64,000 nt of DNA from Aurantimonas coralicida DSM 14790 (GTDB taxonomy: Bacteria; Pseudomonadota; Alphaproteobacteria; Rhizobiales; Rhizobiaceae): positions 62,001 through 126,000 of the forward strand of contig NZ_ATXK01000005.1 of the NCBI RefSeq assembly GCF_000421645.1. Reading direction: 5' to 3'. Below are positions 19,714 through 32,242 of this stretch, in pieces (positions within the stretch are counted from its first letter, which is position 1; each line of letters opens with the position of its first letter). Made by a program: the position numbers and the translations under genes. The notes below the pieces were generated by a model. It had not been told where the DNA came from, did not search any database, and saw only the letters and a program-made list of their open reading frames with translations.

Positions 19714-21105
19714 ATGGCCAATCTCGACAGCGTCCTTGCCTGCCTCGACCTCAATCTCGAGCGCTCGCTCGGCCGGCTCACCGATCTCCTGAAAATCCCG
19801 TCGATCTCCACCGATCCGGCCTATGCCGCCGATTGCCGCCGCGCGGCGGAATATCTCGTCGGCGACCTCGACGCGATCGGCTTCGACGCCTCGCTGCGCG
19901 AGACGCCGGGCCACCCGATGGTCGTCGCCCATCACGACGGGCCGGACGGCGCGCCGCACGTCCTGTTCTACGGCCATTACGACGTCCAGCCGGTCGACCC
20001 GCTGGAGTTGTGGGAGACCGCGCCCTTCGAGCCCGTCGTCAAGGACGGCCCGGACGGCACCAAGCGGATCGTGGCGCGCGGTTCGGCGGACGACAAGGGC
20101 CAGCTGATGACCTTCATCGAGGCCTGCCGCGCCTACAAGGCCGAGACCGGCGGCCTGCCCTGCAAGGTCACGATCTTCCTCGAGGGCGAGGAGGAATCCG
20201 GTTCGCCCTCGCTGACCCCGTTCCTCGACGCCAATCGCGACGAACTGTCGGCCGACGTGGCGCTGGTCTGCGACACCAATATGTGGGACCGCGAGACCCC
20301 GGCGATCTCGACCGGCCTGCGCGGCCTCGTCGGCGAGGAAATCGTCCTGACGGCGGCGAACCAGGACCTGCATTCGGGCTATTTCGGCGGCGCCGCGCAA
20401 AACCCGATCCGGGTCCTCGCCCGCATCCTTGCCGACATCCACGACGCCGACGGCCGCGTCACCGTCCCCGGCTTCTACGACGGCGTCCAGGACATTCCGG
20501 ACGAGGTGCGCGCCATCTGGGACGGGCTCGACTTCTCGGCCGAGGAATTCCTCGGCTCGGTCGGCCTGTCGGTGCCGGCCGGCGAGACCGGTCGCTCGGT
20601 GCTGGAGCAGGTCTGGGCGCGCCCGACGGCGGAGTTCAACGGCATTTCCGGCGGCTATACCGGCAAGGGCTTCAAGACCGTCATCGCCTCGCAGGCGATG
20701 GTGAAGGTCTCCTTCCGGCTGGTCGCCGGCCAGGACCCGGACAAGATCCGCGCCGCCTTCCGCGCCTTCGTCGAAGCCCGCCTGCCGGCCGATTGCTCGG
20801 TCGAATACCATCCCCATGGCGGCTCGCCGGCGATCCAGCTCCCCTTCGATTCGCCCTGGCTCGGCAAGGCGCGCGCCGCGCTCTCGGACGAATGGCCGAA
20901 GCCCGCCGTGATGATCGGCATGGGCGGCTCGATCCCCGTGGTGGGCGAGTTCAAGGCGCGGCTCGGCATGGAATCGCTGCTGATCGGCTTCGGCCTCGGC
21001 GACGACCGCATCCATTCGCCGAACGAAAAGTACGAGATGAGCTCCTTCCACAAGGGCCAGCGCTCCTGGGCCCGCGTACTGGCGGCGCTGGGCGCCGGCG
21101 ACTGA
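19714..21105 (+). CDS. M20 family dipeptidase
   Basis: This 463-residue metallopeptidase is of the M20/M25/M40 type. Metal ligands and catalytic residues are visible in YGHYDVQPVDP, GSADDKGQLM and FLEGEEESGSPS, and a late histidine in IHSPNEKYE. The central dimerisation (lid) insert is at about 200-350. It hydrolyses di- or small peptides, or N-acyl amino acids, in the cytoplasm; there is no signal peptide. I took the start at 19714 because conserved sequence begins there; the frame is open 78 bases further upstream. Confidence 0.93.
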   Translation: MANLDSVLACLDLNLERSLGRLTDLLKIPSISTDPAYAADCRRAAEYLVGDLDAIGFDASLRETPGHPMVVAHHDGPDGAPHVLFYGHYDVQPVDPLELWETAPFEPVVKDGPDGTKRIVARGSADDKGQLMTFIEACRAYKAETGGLPCKVTIFLEGEEESGSPSLTPFLDANRDELSADVALVCDTNMWDRETPAISTGLRGLVGEEIVLTAANQDLHSGYFGGAAQNPIRVLARILADIHDADGRVTVPGFYDGVQDIPDEVRAIWDGLDFSAEEFLGSVGLSVPAGETGRSVLEQVWARPTAEFNGISGGYTGKGFKTVIASQAMVKVSFRLVAGQDPDKIRAAFRAFVEARLPADCSVEYHPHGGSPAIQLPFDSPWLGKARAALSDEWPKPAVMIGMGGSIPVVGEFKARLGMESLLIGFGLGDDRIHSPNEKYEMSSFHKGQRSWARVLAALGAGD

Positions 21106-21137
21106 GATTTCGCCCGGGTTCTCCGACCGCTCGAACG

Positions 21138-21174
21138 AAAGGGCGCGGCGCCAACCGGCGGCCGCGCCCTTTGC
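21138..21174 (+). terminator. terminator after the dipeptidase
   Basis: A 12-bp perfect stem AAAGGGCGCGGC / GCCGCGCCCTTT with an 11-nt loop, with A and T flanks, lies 33 bp after the stop codon. Confidence 0.8.
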
Positions 21175-21387
21175 CTGTCGGACCGAGGGTTTTCCAGGCG
21201 CGCAATCGCCCCTTGCCGGCCTGCGCCATCCCGTCACTGTGCCTGCGGCGCAACGGCGCCCCGGCAAAGCGTCGGCGGGGCTCTTCCGGCAATTGATGGA
21301 TCGCGAATTTCCCGTATGAACGAAGGCAACAACACGCCACGCGGTCCGATGGATCGAAGAATGGCGTGACAGGCTGGAGTATCAGAC

Positions 21388-22221
21388 ATGCGCATTCGTA
21401 CCGCCGCCTCGGCCCTCGCCCTGCTGCTCGCGACCTCGCTGAGCGCGGCTGCCGCCGATGCCGTCTACGCCCCCTACGACCCGGCCCCGGCGCCGCTGGC
21501 GCCCGCCGCCAACGACTATGGCGATACCGACTTCGTCTTCGAGCTCGGCATCTCCGGCATCGTGTCGCCGGAATATCTCGGCTCGGACGAGTACCAGATC
21601 AATCCGTCGCCGATCATCAGCGTCGAATATCTGAACCTGCCGGGCATCGGCTCCTTCGGCGGCAAGGACGGCCTCGGCCTGTCGATCGGACCCTCCTTCG
21701 ACTATATCGGCGACCGCGACGCGAGCGACTATTCGGAGCTGACCGGCCTCGACGATCTCGATGCCACCTACGAGCTCGGCCTGAAGGCCAGCTACGAGTG
21801 GCAGAGCGCCGAAGTCTACGGCGCCGTGCGCTATGCCTTCGGCGGTGCCGACGGCTTCGTCGGCGACATTGGCGCGAATCTGATCGCCCGGCCGACCGAG
21901 CGCCTGGTGCTGAAGGCCGGTCCGACCGCCAGCTTCGCCTCCAGCGACTACATGGATTCCTATTTCGGCGTCAGCGCCCGCGAATCGGTTGCGTCCGGCT
22001 TCCGCCTTGGCGCCTACGATCCCGATGGCGGCTTCAAGAGCGTCGGCGTCGCCGCTTCGGCGCGCTACGAGATCTTCACCGACTGGTTCATCAATGCCGA
22101 CGCCAAATACGACCGGCTGGTCGGCGACGCCAAGGATTCCCCGATCGTGCAGGCGGGCGACGAGAACCAGTATTTCTTCGGCCTCGGCGTCTCCAAGCGC
22201 TTCTCGCTCGACCTCTGGTAG
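21388..22221 (+). CDS. MipA/OmpV family outer membrane protein
   Basis: This 277-residue protein has a signal peptide (MRIRTAASALALLLATSLSA, cleaved near AAA-DAVYA), a Pro/Ala-rich linker and then alternating amphipathic beta strands (for example FELGISGIVSPEYLGSDEYQ) ending in the aromatic-terminated YFFGLGVSKRFSLDLW. This is typical of an outer-membrane barrel inserted by the Bam machinery. MipA/OmpV proteins are linked to scaffolding of murein enzymes or to small-molecule uptake; the exact role cannot be told here. It stands alone between two terminators. Confidence 0.88.
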   Translation: MRIRTAASALALLLATSLSAAAADAVYAPYDPAPAPLAPAANDYGDTDFVFELGISGIVSPEYLGSDEYQINPSPIISVEYLNLPGIGSFGGKDGLGLSIGPSFDYIGDRDASDYSELTGLDDLDATYELGLKASYEWQSAEVYGAVRYAFGGADGFVGDIGANLIARPTERLVLKAGPTASFASSDYMDSYFGVSARESVASGFRLGAYDPDGGFKSVGVAASARYEIFTDWFINADAKYDRLVGDAKDSPIVQAGDENQYFFGLGVSKRFSLDLW

Positions 22222-22250
22222 GACGGCCGGCTTTCAGCGCTTTTCTCTTC

Positions 22251-22282
22251 AAGGGCCCGGTCGCCAGCGACCGGGCCCTTTT
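22251..22282. terminator. strong bidirectional terminator
   Basis: A 14-bp perfect stem (AAGGGCCCGGTCGC / GCGACCGGGCCCTT) with a 2-nt loop, followed by TT. It lies between the convergent MipA and SDR genes. Confidence 0.88.
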
Positions 22283-22315
22283 CGTATCGGGCGCCGCGCG
22301 CCGGTAGCTTAATCG

Positions 22316-23110
22316 TCAGGCGATGGTGTCGACCACGCCGCCATCGACGCGCAAGGCCGCGCCGGTGGTCGCCGACGCCTCCTTCGAGCAGGCATAGACG
22401 ATCATGTTGGCGACCTCCTCGACCGTCGCGGGTCGGCCGATGATCGAGCTCGGCCGCGCCGCCTTGACGAAGGCGACGCCCGCCTCCTCGATCGAGATGC
22501 CCTGTTCCGACGCCATCTCCGCCAGCATCCCCTCGACACCCTCCGACATGGTCGGTCCGGGCAGCACCGAATTGACGGTGACGCCGGAGCCGCCGGCCAG
22601 CTTGGCGAGCCCCCGCGAAACCGACAACAGCGCGGTCTTGGTGAAGCCGTAATGGATCATGTCGGCGGGAATGTTCAGCGCCGATTCCGACGACAGGAAC
22701 ACCAAGCGCCCCCAGCCGCGCTCCATCATGGCCGGCATCCACGCCCGCGACAGGCGCACGCCGGACATGACGTTGAGCTGGAAGAAATCCTCCCAGACAT
22801 CGTCCCCGATCTCGAAGAAGGGTTTCGGCCCGAAGATCCCGACATTGTTGACGACGATGTCGGGGTCGGGCACGGCGCGGACGAGCGCCTTGCAGCCGTC
22901 GGCGGTCATCAGGTCGGCGGCGGCGCCCGAGACGTCGGCGCGCGGCACGGCGTCGACCACCTTGCGCACGGCGGTCTCCACCCGGTCCTCGCCGCGCCCG
23001 TTCACCACCACGCTGGCGCCGGCACGGGCAAGGCCGATGGCCGCGGCCAGACCGATCCCGCCGGTCGAACCGGTGACCACGGCGCGCTTGCCGGACAGGT
23101 CGATGTTCAT
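22316..23110 (-). CDS. SDR family oxidoreductase
   Basis: This 264-residue classical short-chain dehydrogenase has the cofactor loop TGSTGGIGLA, the NNVG structural motif, and the catalytic Ser plus YGFTK (Tyr and Lys) in the expected spacing. Substrate unknown; 3-oxoacyl or sugar alcohol type enzymes look alike. The start at 23110 has the ribosome-binding site GAGAAGGAAG. The open frame continues upstream without family similarity. Confidence 0.92.
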   Translation of the reverse strand: MNIDLSGKRAVVTGSTGGIGLAAAIGLARAGASVVVNGRGEDRVETAVRKVVDAVPRADVSGAAADLMTADGCKALVRAVPDPDIVVNNVGIFGPKPFFEIGDDVWEDFFQLNVMSGVRLSRAWMPAMMERGWGRLVFLSSESALNIPADMIHYGFTKTALLSVSRGLAKLAGGSGVTVNSVLPGPTMSEGVEGMLAEMASEQGISIEEAGVAFVKAARPSSIIGRPATVEEVANMIVYACSKEASATTGAALRVDGGVVDTIA

Positions 23111-23506
23111 GGCGTCTTCCTTCTCGCAAATCTCCGGGTCGGGGCGCCAGGCGTCCCCGTTTCGGCGGGACATGGCGCAGCGCTTCGGGCGCATCAATGG
23201 GGTCTCGGGGCGCGCCCGACGGCTGGCAGGTGGGGGTTCGCGGCGTTCCGGCCGCTGCCGCATTGCTTAATGCCCCGTTAATTCGCCGCATTTAAGCTGC
23301 ATCGCGGATCTGCGGAGACGTTTGCGACGGGGCTTGGGGGCCCGGTCGGTTGGCGCATGGACCGGTCCGACGCAAGTCGGCGATCCGGCCGGGCGACGTC
23401 TCCTGCGCGACACTTGGGGTTGGAGGCCGATCCGCGCGCGACGCGCAACGGCCTTCGCGTAACGAACAGGACCGGCCCTGCCGGTTCGTGAGGGAAAGAC
23501 GTCCGA
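23111..23506. other. 396-bp intergenic region between divergent SDR and PBP1A genes
   Basis: Nothing recognisable as a gene. The A/T-richer stretch at about 23270-23300, with a short dyad (TTAATGCCCCGTTAA), is the only promoter-like part. Confidence 0.35.
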
Positions 23507-25774
23507 ATGGCGGCACGACGGCACGAGCGCATCGAACCCAGCTTCGGCGGTTCCGAACTCGGCGACGACGACTTCCGCATCAGCGCCGACGATCGCGCCG
23601 TTCCGAACGCTTCCAGCGGTCCGCGCCGCAAGACCGCGAAGAAACCCGTCAACGACCGCAAGACGGCCAAGCCCGCCGCCTCCAGCCGGCGCGGCCGCGG
23701 CAAGACGCAGGGCGGCGGTGGCTCGGGCCGTGGCGGAGGACGCCGCCGGCGCAGCTTCCTCGGCCATGTCTTCCGGCTGTTCCTGATGCTCGGCGTCGTC
23801 GGCGGGCTGACGGTGGCGGCCGTGGTCGGCTACATGGCCGTCAAGCTGCCGCAGGAAGCCTGGGCGATCCCGGACCGGCCGCCCAACGTCAAGATCGTCT
23901 CGGTAGCCGGCGAGCTGATGGCCAATCGCGGCCTGACCGGCGGCAAGGAAGTCTCGCTGGACGAGATGAGCCCCTATATCCCGCAGGCGGTGATCGCCAT
24001 CGAGGACCGGCGCTTCTACGACCATTGGGGCGTCGATCCGATCGGCATCACCCGCGCCTTCATGCAGAACATGGCGGCCGGCGAAACCGTGCAGGGCGGC
24101 TCGACCCTGACCCAGCAGCTCGCCAAGAACGTCTTCCTCAATCCCGACCAGACCATCCGCCGCAAGATACAGGAAGCGATCCTGGCTTTGTGGCTGGAGC
24201 AGAAATTCACCAAGGACCAGATCCTCGAGATGTATCTGAACCGGGTCTATTTCGGCTCCGGTTCGACCGGCGTCGAGGCAGCGTCCCGGCGCTATTTCGA
24301 CAAGCCGGCCGAAGAGGTGAATCTTGGTGAGGCAGCGCTGCTGGCGGGCCTCCTGAAGGCGCCCTCGCGGCTGTCGCCGGCCAACGATCCGGCCGCCGCC
24401 AAGGCGCGGGCCGAAGTGGTGCTGGCGGCGATGCGCGACGAGGGCTTCATCAGCCAGGCCGAATATGCCGACGCCAAGGCCCAGAAGCCGACCAATGCCA
24501 AGAGCTACTGGACGGGCGGCGAGCATTACGCCGCCGATCTGGTGATGCGCGACATCAAGCAGCTGGTCGGCGACATCGACCAGGACGTCATCGTCGAGAC
24601 CACCATCGACCTCGCCCTCGAGAAGAAGGCCGAGGAGGTCGTGCGCAAGACCGTCGACGGCGCCTCGCAGAATGTCAGCCAGGGCGCCCTCGTGGCGGTG
24701 GACGGCACCGGTGCGATCCGCGCGCTGGTCGGCGGCCGCGACTATGCCCAGAGCCAGTTCAACCGCGCGGTCGACGCCAAGCGCCAGCCGGGCTCGACCT
24801 TCAAGCCCTTCGTCTACGCCACCGCTCTCGAAAAGGGCTGGCGGCCGGAATCGATCATCGACGACGCCCCGGTGCGGATCGGAAACTGGTCGCCGCAGAA
24901 CTACGACAACAAGTTCCGCGGTCCGGTCACCGTCGCCGACGCCCTGCGCCAGTCGCTCAACACCGTCGCGGCGCGGCTGGTGGACAGCGCCGGCGCCGAC
25001 GCGGTGATCGAGACGGCGCATCGCATGGGCATCAAGTCCGACCTCGTCGACAACGCCTCCATCGCGCTCGGCACCTCGGAAGTCTCGCTGGTCGAACTGA
25101 CCGGTGCCTTCACGGCACTGGCCAATGGCGGCTACCGCGCGACGCCGCATCTGGTGAACCGCGTCGTCACCGAGCAGGGCAAGGTGGTGTGGGAACGGGG
25201 CGCCGAAGTGCCGCCTGTCGTCGTCTCACCGGAGATCGTGGGCATGATGAACGCCATGCTGACGCGCGTCGTGTCGGCCGGCACCGGGCGCAGGGCGGCG
25301 ATCGACGGCTGGCAGGCCGCCGGCAAGACCGGCACGACCCAGGACTTCAAGGACGCCTGGTTCGTCGGCTACACGGCCAATCTCACCACCGGCGTGTGGC
25401 TGGGCAACGACAATGGCGCCAAGATGCGCAAGGTCACCGGCGGCTCGCTGCCGGCCGAGGCCTGGCACGATTTCATGACGGCCGCCCATGAGGGGCTCGA
25501 CCCGATCCCGCTGCCCGGCGACTACCGGATCGGCGAGGCGCAGGCGCCGCTGACGGCCGATAGCGGCTATTCGGATGGCGGGTTCTACGAGGGGGAATCG
25601 GCCGATCCCTATTACCGTCAGAACGGCGAGGCGCCTATCCCGCCGCAGGGTCTGCCGGCCGAAGGGGGCGGCCGCGTCTATGACAGCGCACCGCCGCCGG
25701 GGGTGACCGTCGAGGGGCCGGCCCGGGGCCGCTCCAGCGACCGCTCGCTGTTCAGAAGCATCTTCGGGGGCTGA
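23507..25774 (+). CDS. bifunctional penicillin-binding protein 1A
   Basis: This 755-residue class A PBP has a long basic cytoplasmic N-terminus (1-85) and one membrane span (about 88-112). The glycosyltransferase 51 domain carries the catalytic Glu in AIEDRRFYDHWG and GGSTLTQQLAKN. The transpeptidase domain has the SxxK serine in GSTFKPF, SLN in QSLNTVAA and KTG in AAGKTGTTQD. The C-terminal tail is Gly/Pro/acidic. It polymerises and cross-links peptidoglycan in the periplasm. It is a single gene followed by a hairpin. Confidence 0.95.
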   Translation: MAARRHERIEPSFGGSELGDDDFRISADDRAVPNASSGPRRKTAKKPVNDRKTAKPAASSRRGRGKTQGGGGSGRGGGRRRRSFLGHVFRLFLMLGVVGGLTVAAVVGYMAVKLPQEAWAIPDRPPNVKIVSVAGELMANRGLTGGKEVSLDEMSPYIPQAVIAIEDRRFYDHWGVDPIGITRAFMQNMAAGETVQGGSTLTQQLAKNVFLNPDQTIRRKIQEAILALWLEQKFTKDQILEMYLNRVYFGSGSTGVEAASRRYFDKPAEEVNLGEAALLAGLLKAPSRLSPANDPAAAKARAEVVLAAMRDEGFISQAEYADAKAQKPTNAKSYWTGGEHYAADLVMRDIKQLVGDIDQDVIVETTIDLALEKKAEEVVRKTVDGASQNVSQGALVAVDGTGAIRALVGGRDYAQSQFNRAVDAKRQPGSTFKPFVYATALEKGWRPESIIDDAPVRIGNWSPQNYDNKFRGPVTVADALRQSLNTVAARLVDSAGADAVIETAHRMGIKSDLVDNASIALGTSEVSLVELTGAFTALANGGYRATPHLVNRVVTEQGKVVWERGAEVPPVVVSPEIVGMMNAMLTRVVSAGTGRRAAIDGWQAAGKTGTTQDFKDAWFVGYTANLTTGVWLGNDNGAKMRKVTGGSLPAEAWHDFMTAAHEGLDPIPLPGDYRIGEAQAPLTADSGYSDGGFYEGESADPYYRQNGEAPIPPQGLPAEGGGRVYDSAPPPGVTVEGPARGRSSDRSLFRSIFGG

Positions 25775-25789
25775 CCGGCCCTTGCATTG

Positions 25790-25820
25790 GCCGGCGGCCT
25801 GTCCGCCGGCTGTCTTTCTC
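25790..25820 (+). terminator. terminator after PBP1A
   Basis: An 8-bp stem (GCCGGCGG / CCGCCGGC) with a short loop, followed by the T-rich TGTCTTTCTC. Confidence 0.7.
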
Positions 25821-25889
25821 GGTTCTGCGCGTTCGAGGACCTTCCGCGACCCTTGGGGCCGCGTGAGGTGGACGCGTCGCGTCGAGTCC

Positions 25890-25964
25890 TTACAGGACGC
25901 CGAGCAGCGACAGGACGATGGCGACGACGACGACCAGGCCGACGAGATAGATGATGCTGTTCAT
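25890..25964 (-). CDS. 24-residue hydrophobic microprotein
   Basis: Reads MNSIIYLVGLVVVVAIVLSLLGVL and stops. It is essentially one transmembrane helix with a neutral N-terminus. A near-perfect AAGGAGA ribosome-binding site lies seven bases before the ATG, which is strong support for translation. Similar single-helix microproteins starting MNSIIY are, to my knowledge, common in Rhizobiales, but their function is unknown. It could regulate or stabilise a membrane complex. It is convergent with PBP1A and divergent from dnaK. Confidence 0.75.
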   Translation of the reverse strand: MNSIIYLVGLVVVVAIVLSLLGVL

Positions 25965-26282
25965 GGCTTGTCTCCTTCAGACCGGCAGGAGGCGGACCAT
26001 CCGCGCGCCGGCGTATTCGGTGGGGTAAGTCCCGACCGTCCGTTGCGGTTCCAACCATTTTCGGATTCAGCCGCCCGCAAGGCCCGCAGGACGCGAACTC
26101 ACGAAAGCGCGACCATCCGTCTTGCACCCCCAAATGCCACTTCATATATACCCGCCAGCCCCGCCGAAGCCGGCGACGCAGTCGTTTCGGCCCTGCGGTT
26201 CATCCCAGAATTTCCAGGGGCTGCCCAATCCGGAATGCCTCTTCGAGGGTCCCGGGCGGCTCGCTAAACAAGGAGACTATGC
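25965..26282 (+). other. 318-bp dnaK upstream region
   Basis: No gene seen. It holds the dnaK promoter (candidate at 26121-26149) and the promoter of the divergent microprotein. The A/T-rich core is at 26135-26155. Confidence 0.5.
26121..26149 (+). promoter_or_regulatory. candidate RpoH-type promoter of dnaK
   Basis: CTTGCA, 16 bases, then CATATAT. This resembles the alphaproteobacterial sigma-32 pattern (CTTG in the -35, T/A-rich -10). It lies about 130 bp before the dnaK ATG. Assignment is by pattern only. Confidence 0.45.
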
Positions 26283-28211
<1,929 letters not shown>

Positions 28212-28265
28212 TCCAACAGGCAGCGGGCGGGCCGGATCGGCCTGCCCGCCGATCGCCAAGACCTG

Positions 28266-28299
28266 CAAAGCCCCGGCCCTCGCGCCGGGGCTTTGTCGT
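28266..28299 (+). terminator. terminator of dnaK
   Basis: A 12-bp perfect stem CAAAGCCCCGGC / GCCGGGGCTTTG with a 6-nt loop, followed by TCGTTT. Confidence 0.85.
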
Positions 28300-28449
28300 T
28301 TGAGGTCGCGCCGCTCCAACAAGCACGGCGTTTACCGTTAATTCATCCTTGGCTTGCAGGCTGCGGTGTCTCGCGCGCCTATGGGCACGGCGGACAGGGC
28401 GCGCGGCGCAAGGCCCGCCCGTTCCGATCGGGTCGCGACAGGAGCAGCC

Positions 28450-29532
<1,083 letters not shown>

Positions 29533-29682
29533 GCCGCAAAGGAAGCCGCGGTTCCTTTCGGGACGCCGCTATGGTATCGCGCCCCAGCCGTTCCTACATC
29601 GAAGGCATGTTGTCGCGGGCGCGGCGGGCGAGAGCCCCTGCTGCCGCGCAAATCGTCTGTCCAGAACCCATGGAAGTCCTGA

Positions 29683-30825
29683 ATGAAGGCCGATTACTAC
29701 GAGATGCTCGGCGTGCCCCGCGATGTCGACGAAAAGGGGCTGAAGTCCGCGTTTCGCAAGCTCGCGATGCAATACCACCCCGACCGCAATCCCGGAAACG
29801 CGGACGCCGAGGTGAAGTTCAAGGAACTCGGTGAAGCCTACGAGGTCCTGAAGGACGGGCAGAAGAGGGCCGCCTACGACCGCTTCGGCCATGCCGCCTT
29901 CCAGAATGGCGGCGGCGGCAATGCCGGCTTCCGCGGCGATTTCTCCTCCTCCATGGCCGACATCTTCGACGACATCTTCGGCGAGATGATGGGCGGGCGC
30001 GCCCGCGCCGGACGCCAGCCCGGCAACGGCCGCGAGCGCGGTTCGGACCTGCGCTACAACATGGAGATCAGCCTCGAAGAGGCCTATGACGGCAAGACTG
30101 CCGAGATCGGCGTGCCGACGACGATCCAGTGCGACGAATGCACCGGCAGCGGCGCCAAGCCCGGCACCAGCCCGAAGACCTGCCCCACCTGCGCCGGTGT
30201 CGGCCGCGTCCGGGCCGCTCAGGGCTTCTTCTCCATCGAGCGTACCTGCCCGAACTGCCAGGGTCGCGGCCAGGTCATCGCCGACCCCTGCGGCAAGTGC
30301 GGCGGCGACGGCCGGCTGCCGGAAGAGCGCAACCTGTCGGTCAACATCCCGGCCGGCATCGAGGACGGCACCCGCATCCGCCTCGCCGGCGAGGGCGAGG
30401 CGGGCCTGCGCGGCGGGCCGCCGGGCGATCTCTACATCTTCCTGTCGGTGAAGCCGCACGAATTCATGCAGCGCGACGGCGCCGATCTGTTCTGCCAGGT
30501 GCCGCTGTCCATGGTGACGGCCGCGCTGGGCGGCCATTTCGACGTCTCGACGCTGGACGGCAACACCACCCGCGTGAAGGTGCCGGAGGGCACCCAGACC
30601 GGCAAGCAGTTCCGGGTGAAGGGCAAGGGCATGCCGGTGCTGCGCTCGCCGCAGGTCGGCGACCTGTTCATCCAGGTCTCCGTCGAGACGCCGCAGAACC
30701 TGTCGCGTCGTCAGCGCGAACTCCTGGAGGAATTCGAGGAGATTTCCTCTTCCGACAATTCTCCCCAGTCCACAGGCTTCTTCTCGCGGATGAAGGAGTT
30801 CTTCGAGGGGTTGAGTGAAAATTGA
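29683..30825 (+). CDS. dnaJ: co-chaperone DnaJ
   Basis: This 380-residue protein has a J domain with the HPD motif in [10 protein letters not shown], a Gly/Phe-rich linker (about 75-115), and four zinc-finger repeats ([32 protein letters not shown]) binding two zinc ions. The C-terminal substrate domains end in a short [12 protein letters not shown] helix. It stimulates DnaK ATPase and presents clients. Confidence 0.98.
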   Translation: MKADYYEMLGVPRDVDEKGLKSAFRKLAMQYHPDRNPGNADAEVKFKELGEAYEVLKDGQKRAAYDRFGHAAFQNGGGGNAGFRGDFSSSMADIFDDIFGEMMGGRARAGRQPGNGRERGSDLRYNMEISLEEAYDGKTAEIGVPTTIQCDECTGSGAKPGTSPKTCPTCAGVGRVRAAQGFFSIERTCPNCQGRGQVIADPCGKCGGDGRLPEERNLSVNIPAGIEDGTRIRLAGEGEAGLRGGPPGDLYIFLSVKPHEFMQRDGADLFCQVPLSMVTAALGGHFDVSTLDGNTTRVKVPEGTQTGKQFRVKGKGMPVLRSPQVGDLFIQVSVETPQNLSRRQRELLEEFEEISSSDNSPQSTGFFSRMKEFFEGLSEN

Positions 30826-30943
30826 TCCGCGACATGTTTAGTGAGACGCAGAGCGCATCGACGGCTGCGTCGTAAAGCCGTTACACAGGCACGGCATCAC
30901 GTGTTGCCGGACCTCGGCCGTCGGGCCGGACTGGAGGACACGA

Positions 30944-31570
30944 GTGTTGGGAACCCCGGAGCCGCGTCAGACCAACCCGTTGCGCAAGCGCAAGAAGGTC
31001 AGCGACGAGGCGCGCTTCTTCCGGGGATGGCTGCAGCGGCCGCTGGTGATGGGGGCGGTGTCGCCCTCCTCGCGCACGCTCGGCCGGGCGATGGCCGCCT
31101 ATGTGCCCGATCCCGCCGGTTTCGACGCCGATTCCCGCGTTCTGGAACTGGGCCCGGGCACCGGCGTCGTCACCCAGTGCCTCGTCGACCGGGGCGTGCC
31201 GGAAGCCGCCCTCGTCCTCGTCGAATATTCTCCCGAATTCTGCATCCTCCTGCGGGCCCGCTTTCCCGCCGCGCTGGTCATCCAGGGCGATGCCTACGCG
31301 CCCAGCGCCGCGGTGAGCCGGGCAATGGAGGGAAAGCGCCTGGAAGCCGTCGTTTCCAGCCTGCCGCTGTTCACCAAGCCGGACGCCAAGCGCGAGGCCG
31401 TCATCGGCGGTTCGCTGGCGCGCATGGCCCGCGGCGCGCCCTTCATCCAGTTTTCCTATGCGCTGACCATGCCGGTGAAACCCGAGCGGATCGGCGCCGA
31501 ACTGATCACCAGCCCGTGGATCAAGCGCAACCTGCCGCCCGCCCGCGTGTTGGTGTATCGATCCGCCTGA
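30944..31570 (+). CDS. PmtA-like class I SAM methyltransferase, copy 1
   Basis: This 208-residue protein has the SAM-binding motif RVLELGPGTGVVTQCL and the downstream VSSLPLFTKP loop found in the rhizobial phospholipid N-methyltransferase and rRNA-dimethylase-like family. It starts at GTG with GGAGG nine bases upstream; the N-terminus is basic (RKRKK), suiting contact with anionic membranes. Likely substrate: phosphatidylethanolamine on the way to phosphatidylcholine, or a related lipid. It is followed within 30 bp by a second, clearly related gene. Confidence 0.82.
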   Translation: MLGTPEPRQTNPLRKRKKVSDEARFFRGWLQRPLVMGAVSPSSRTLGRAMAAYVPDPAGFDADSRVLELGPGTGVVTQCLVDRGVPEAALVLVEYSPEFCILLRARFPAALVIQGDAYAPSAAVSRAMEGKRLEAVVSSLPLFTKPDAKREAVIGGSLARMARGAPFIQFSYALTMPVKPERIGAELITSPWIKRNLPPARVLVYRSA

Positions 31571-31600
31571 CGGCGGCAGCATCACGGGAGAGGACGGCAG

Positions 31601-32242
31601 ATGGCGGGCAACGGCGCACGGGGCGAGACGACGCAGGCAGGTGAACGCTACGAAGGCGACTGGGCGCGCTTCTTCGCCAACTGGGTTCGCCATCCGGTGA
31701 AGATGGGCGCGGTCGCCCCGTCCAGCCGGGCTTACTGCAACATGATGGTCCGCCACGCCACGATCGATCTCGACGGACCGATCCTGGAACTGGGACCCGG
31801 CCTCGGCGTCGTCACCCGCACCCTGCTCGAGCATGGTGTCGCGCCCGAGCGCATCACCTCGATCGAGTATGATTCCGATTTCGCCCGGCAGCTCCAGCGC
31901 CGCTTTCCCGGCGTCAACGTCATCAACGGCGACGGCTTCGACCTTGACCGGACCCTCGGCGACCGCCGGGACGAGAAATTCGCCGCGATCCTGATGGCCA
32001 TCCCGATCGTCAGCTTCTCGCAGGAAAAGCGCCAGGCGCTGTTCACCGACTATCTCTCGCGGCTCATGCCCGGCGGAAACCTGACGGAACTGTCCTACAT
32101 GCTCACCCCGCCCGTCCGGCCGGTTCCGGGCGTGTTCTCGGTGTCGTCCTCGCCGCGGGTCTGGAACAACATCCCGCCCGCCCGGGTGTGGATCTACTCG
32201 CAGGACACGGCGCCGGCTGAGAATGCGGCGACGGCTTCGTGA
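31601..32242 (+). CDS. PmtA-like class I SAM methyltransferase, copy 2
   Basis: This 213-residue paralogue of the preceding gene shares layout and motifs (FFANWVRHPVKMGAVAPSSR against FFRGWLQRPLVMGAVSPSSR, and ILELGPGLGVVTRTLL). The product loop reads MAIPIVSFS. In copy 2 a Cys and Met pair (YCNMMV) follows the entry motif. The two are probably a tandem duplication with different substrates or methylation steps. It overlaps the FMN reductase start as GTGA. Confidence 0.82.
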   Translation: MAGNGARGETTQAGERYEGDWARFFANWVRHPVKMGAVAPSSRAYCNMMVRHATIDLDGPILELGPGLGVVTRTLLEHGVAPERITSIEYDSDFARQLQRRFPGVNVINGDGFDLDRTLGDRRDEKFAAILMAIPIVSFSQEKRQALFTDYLSRLMPGGNLTELSYMLTPPVRPVPGVFSVSSSPRVWNNIPPARVWIYSQDTAPAENAATAS

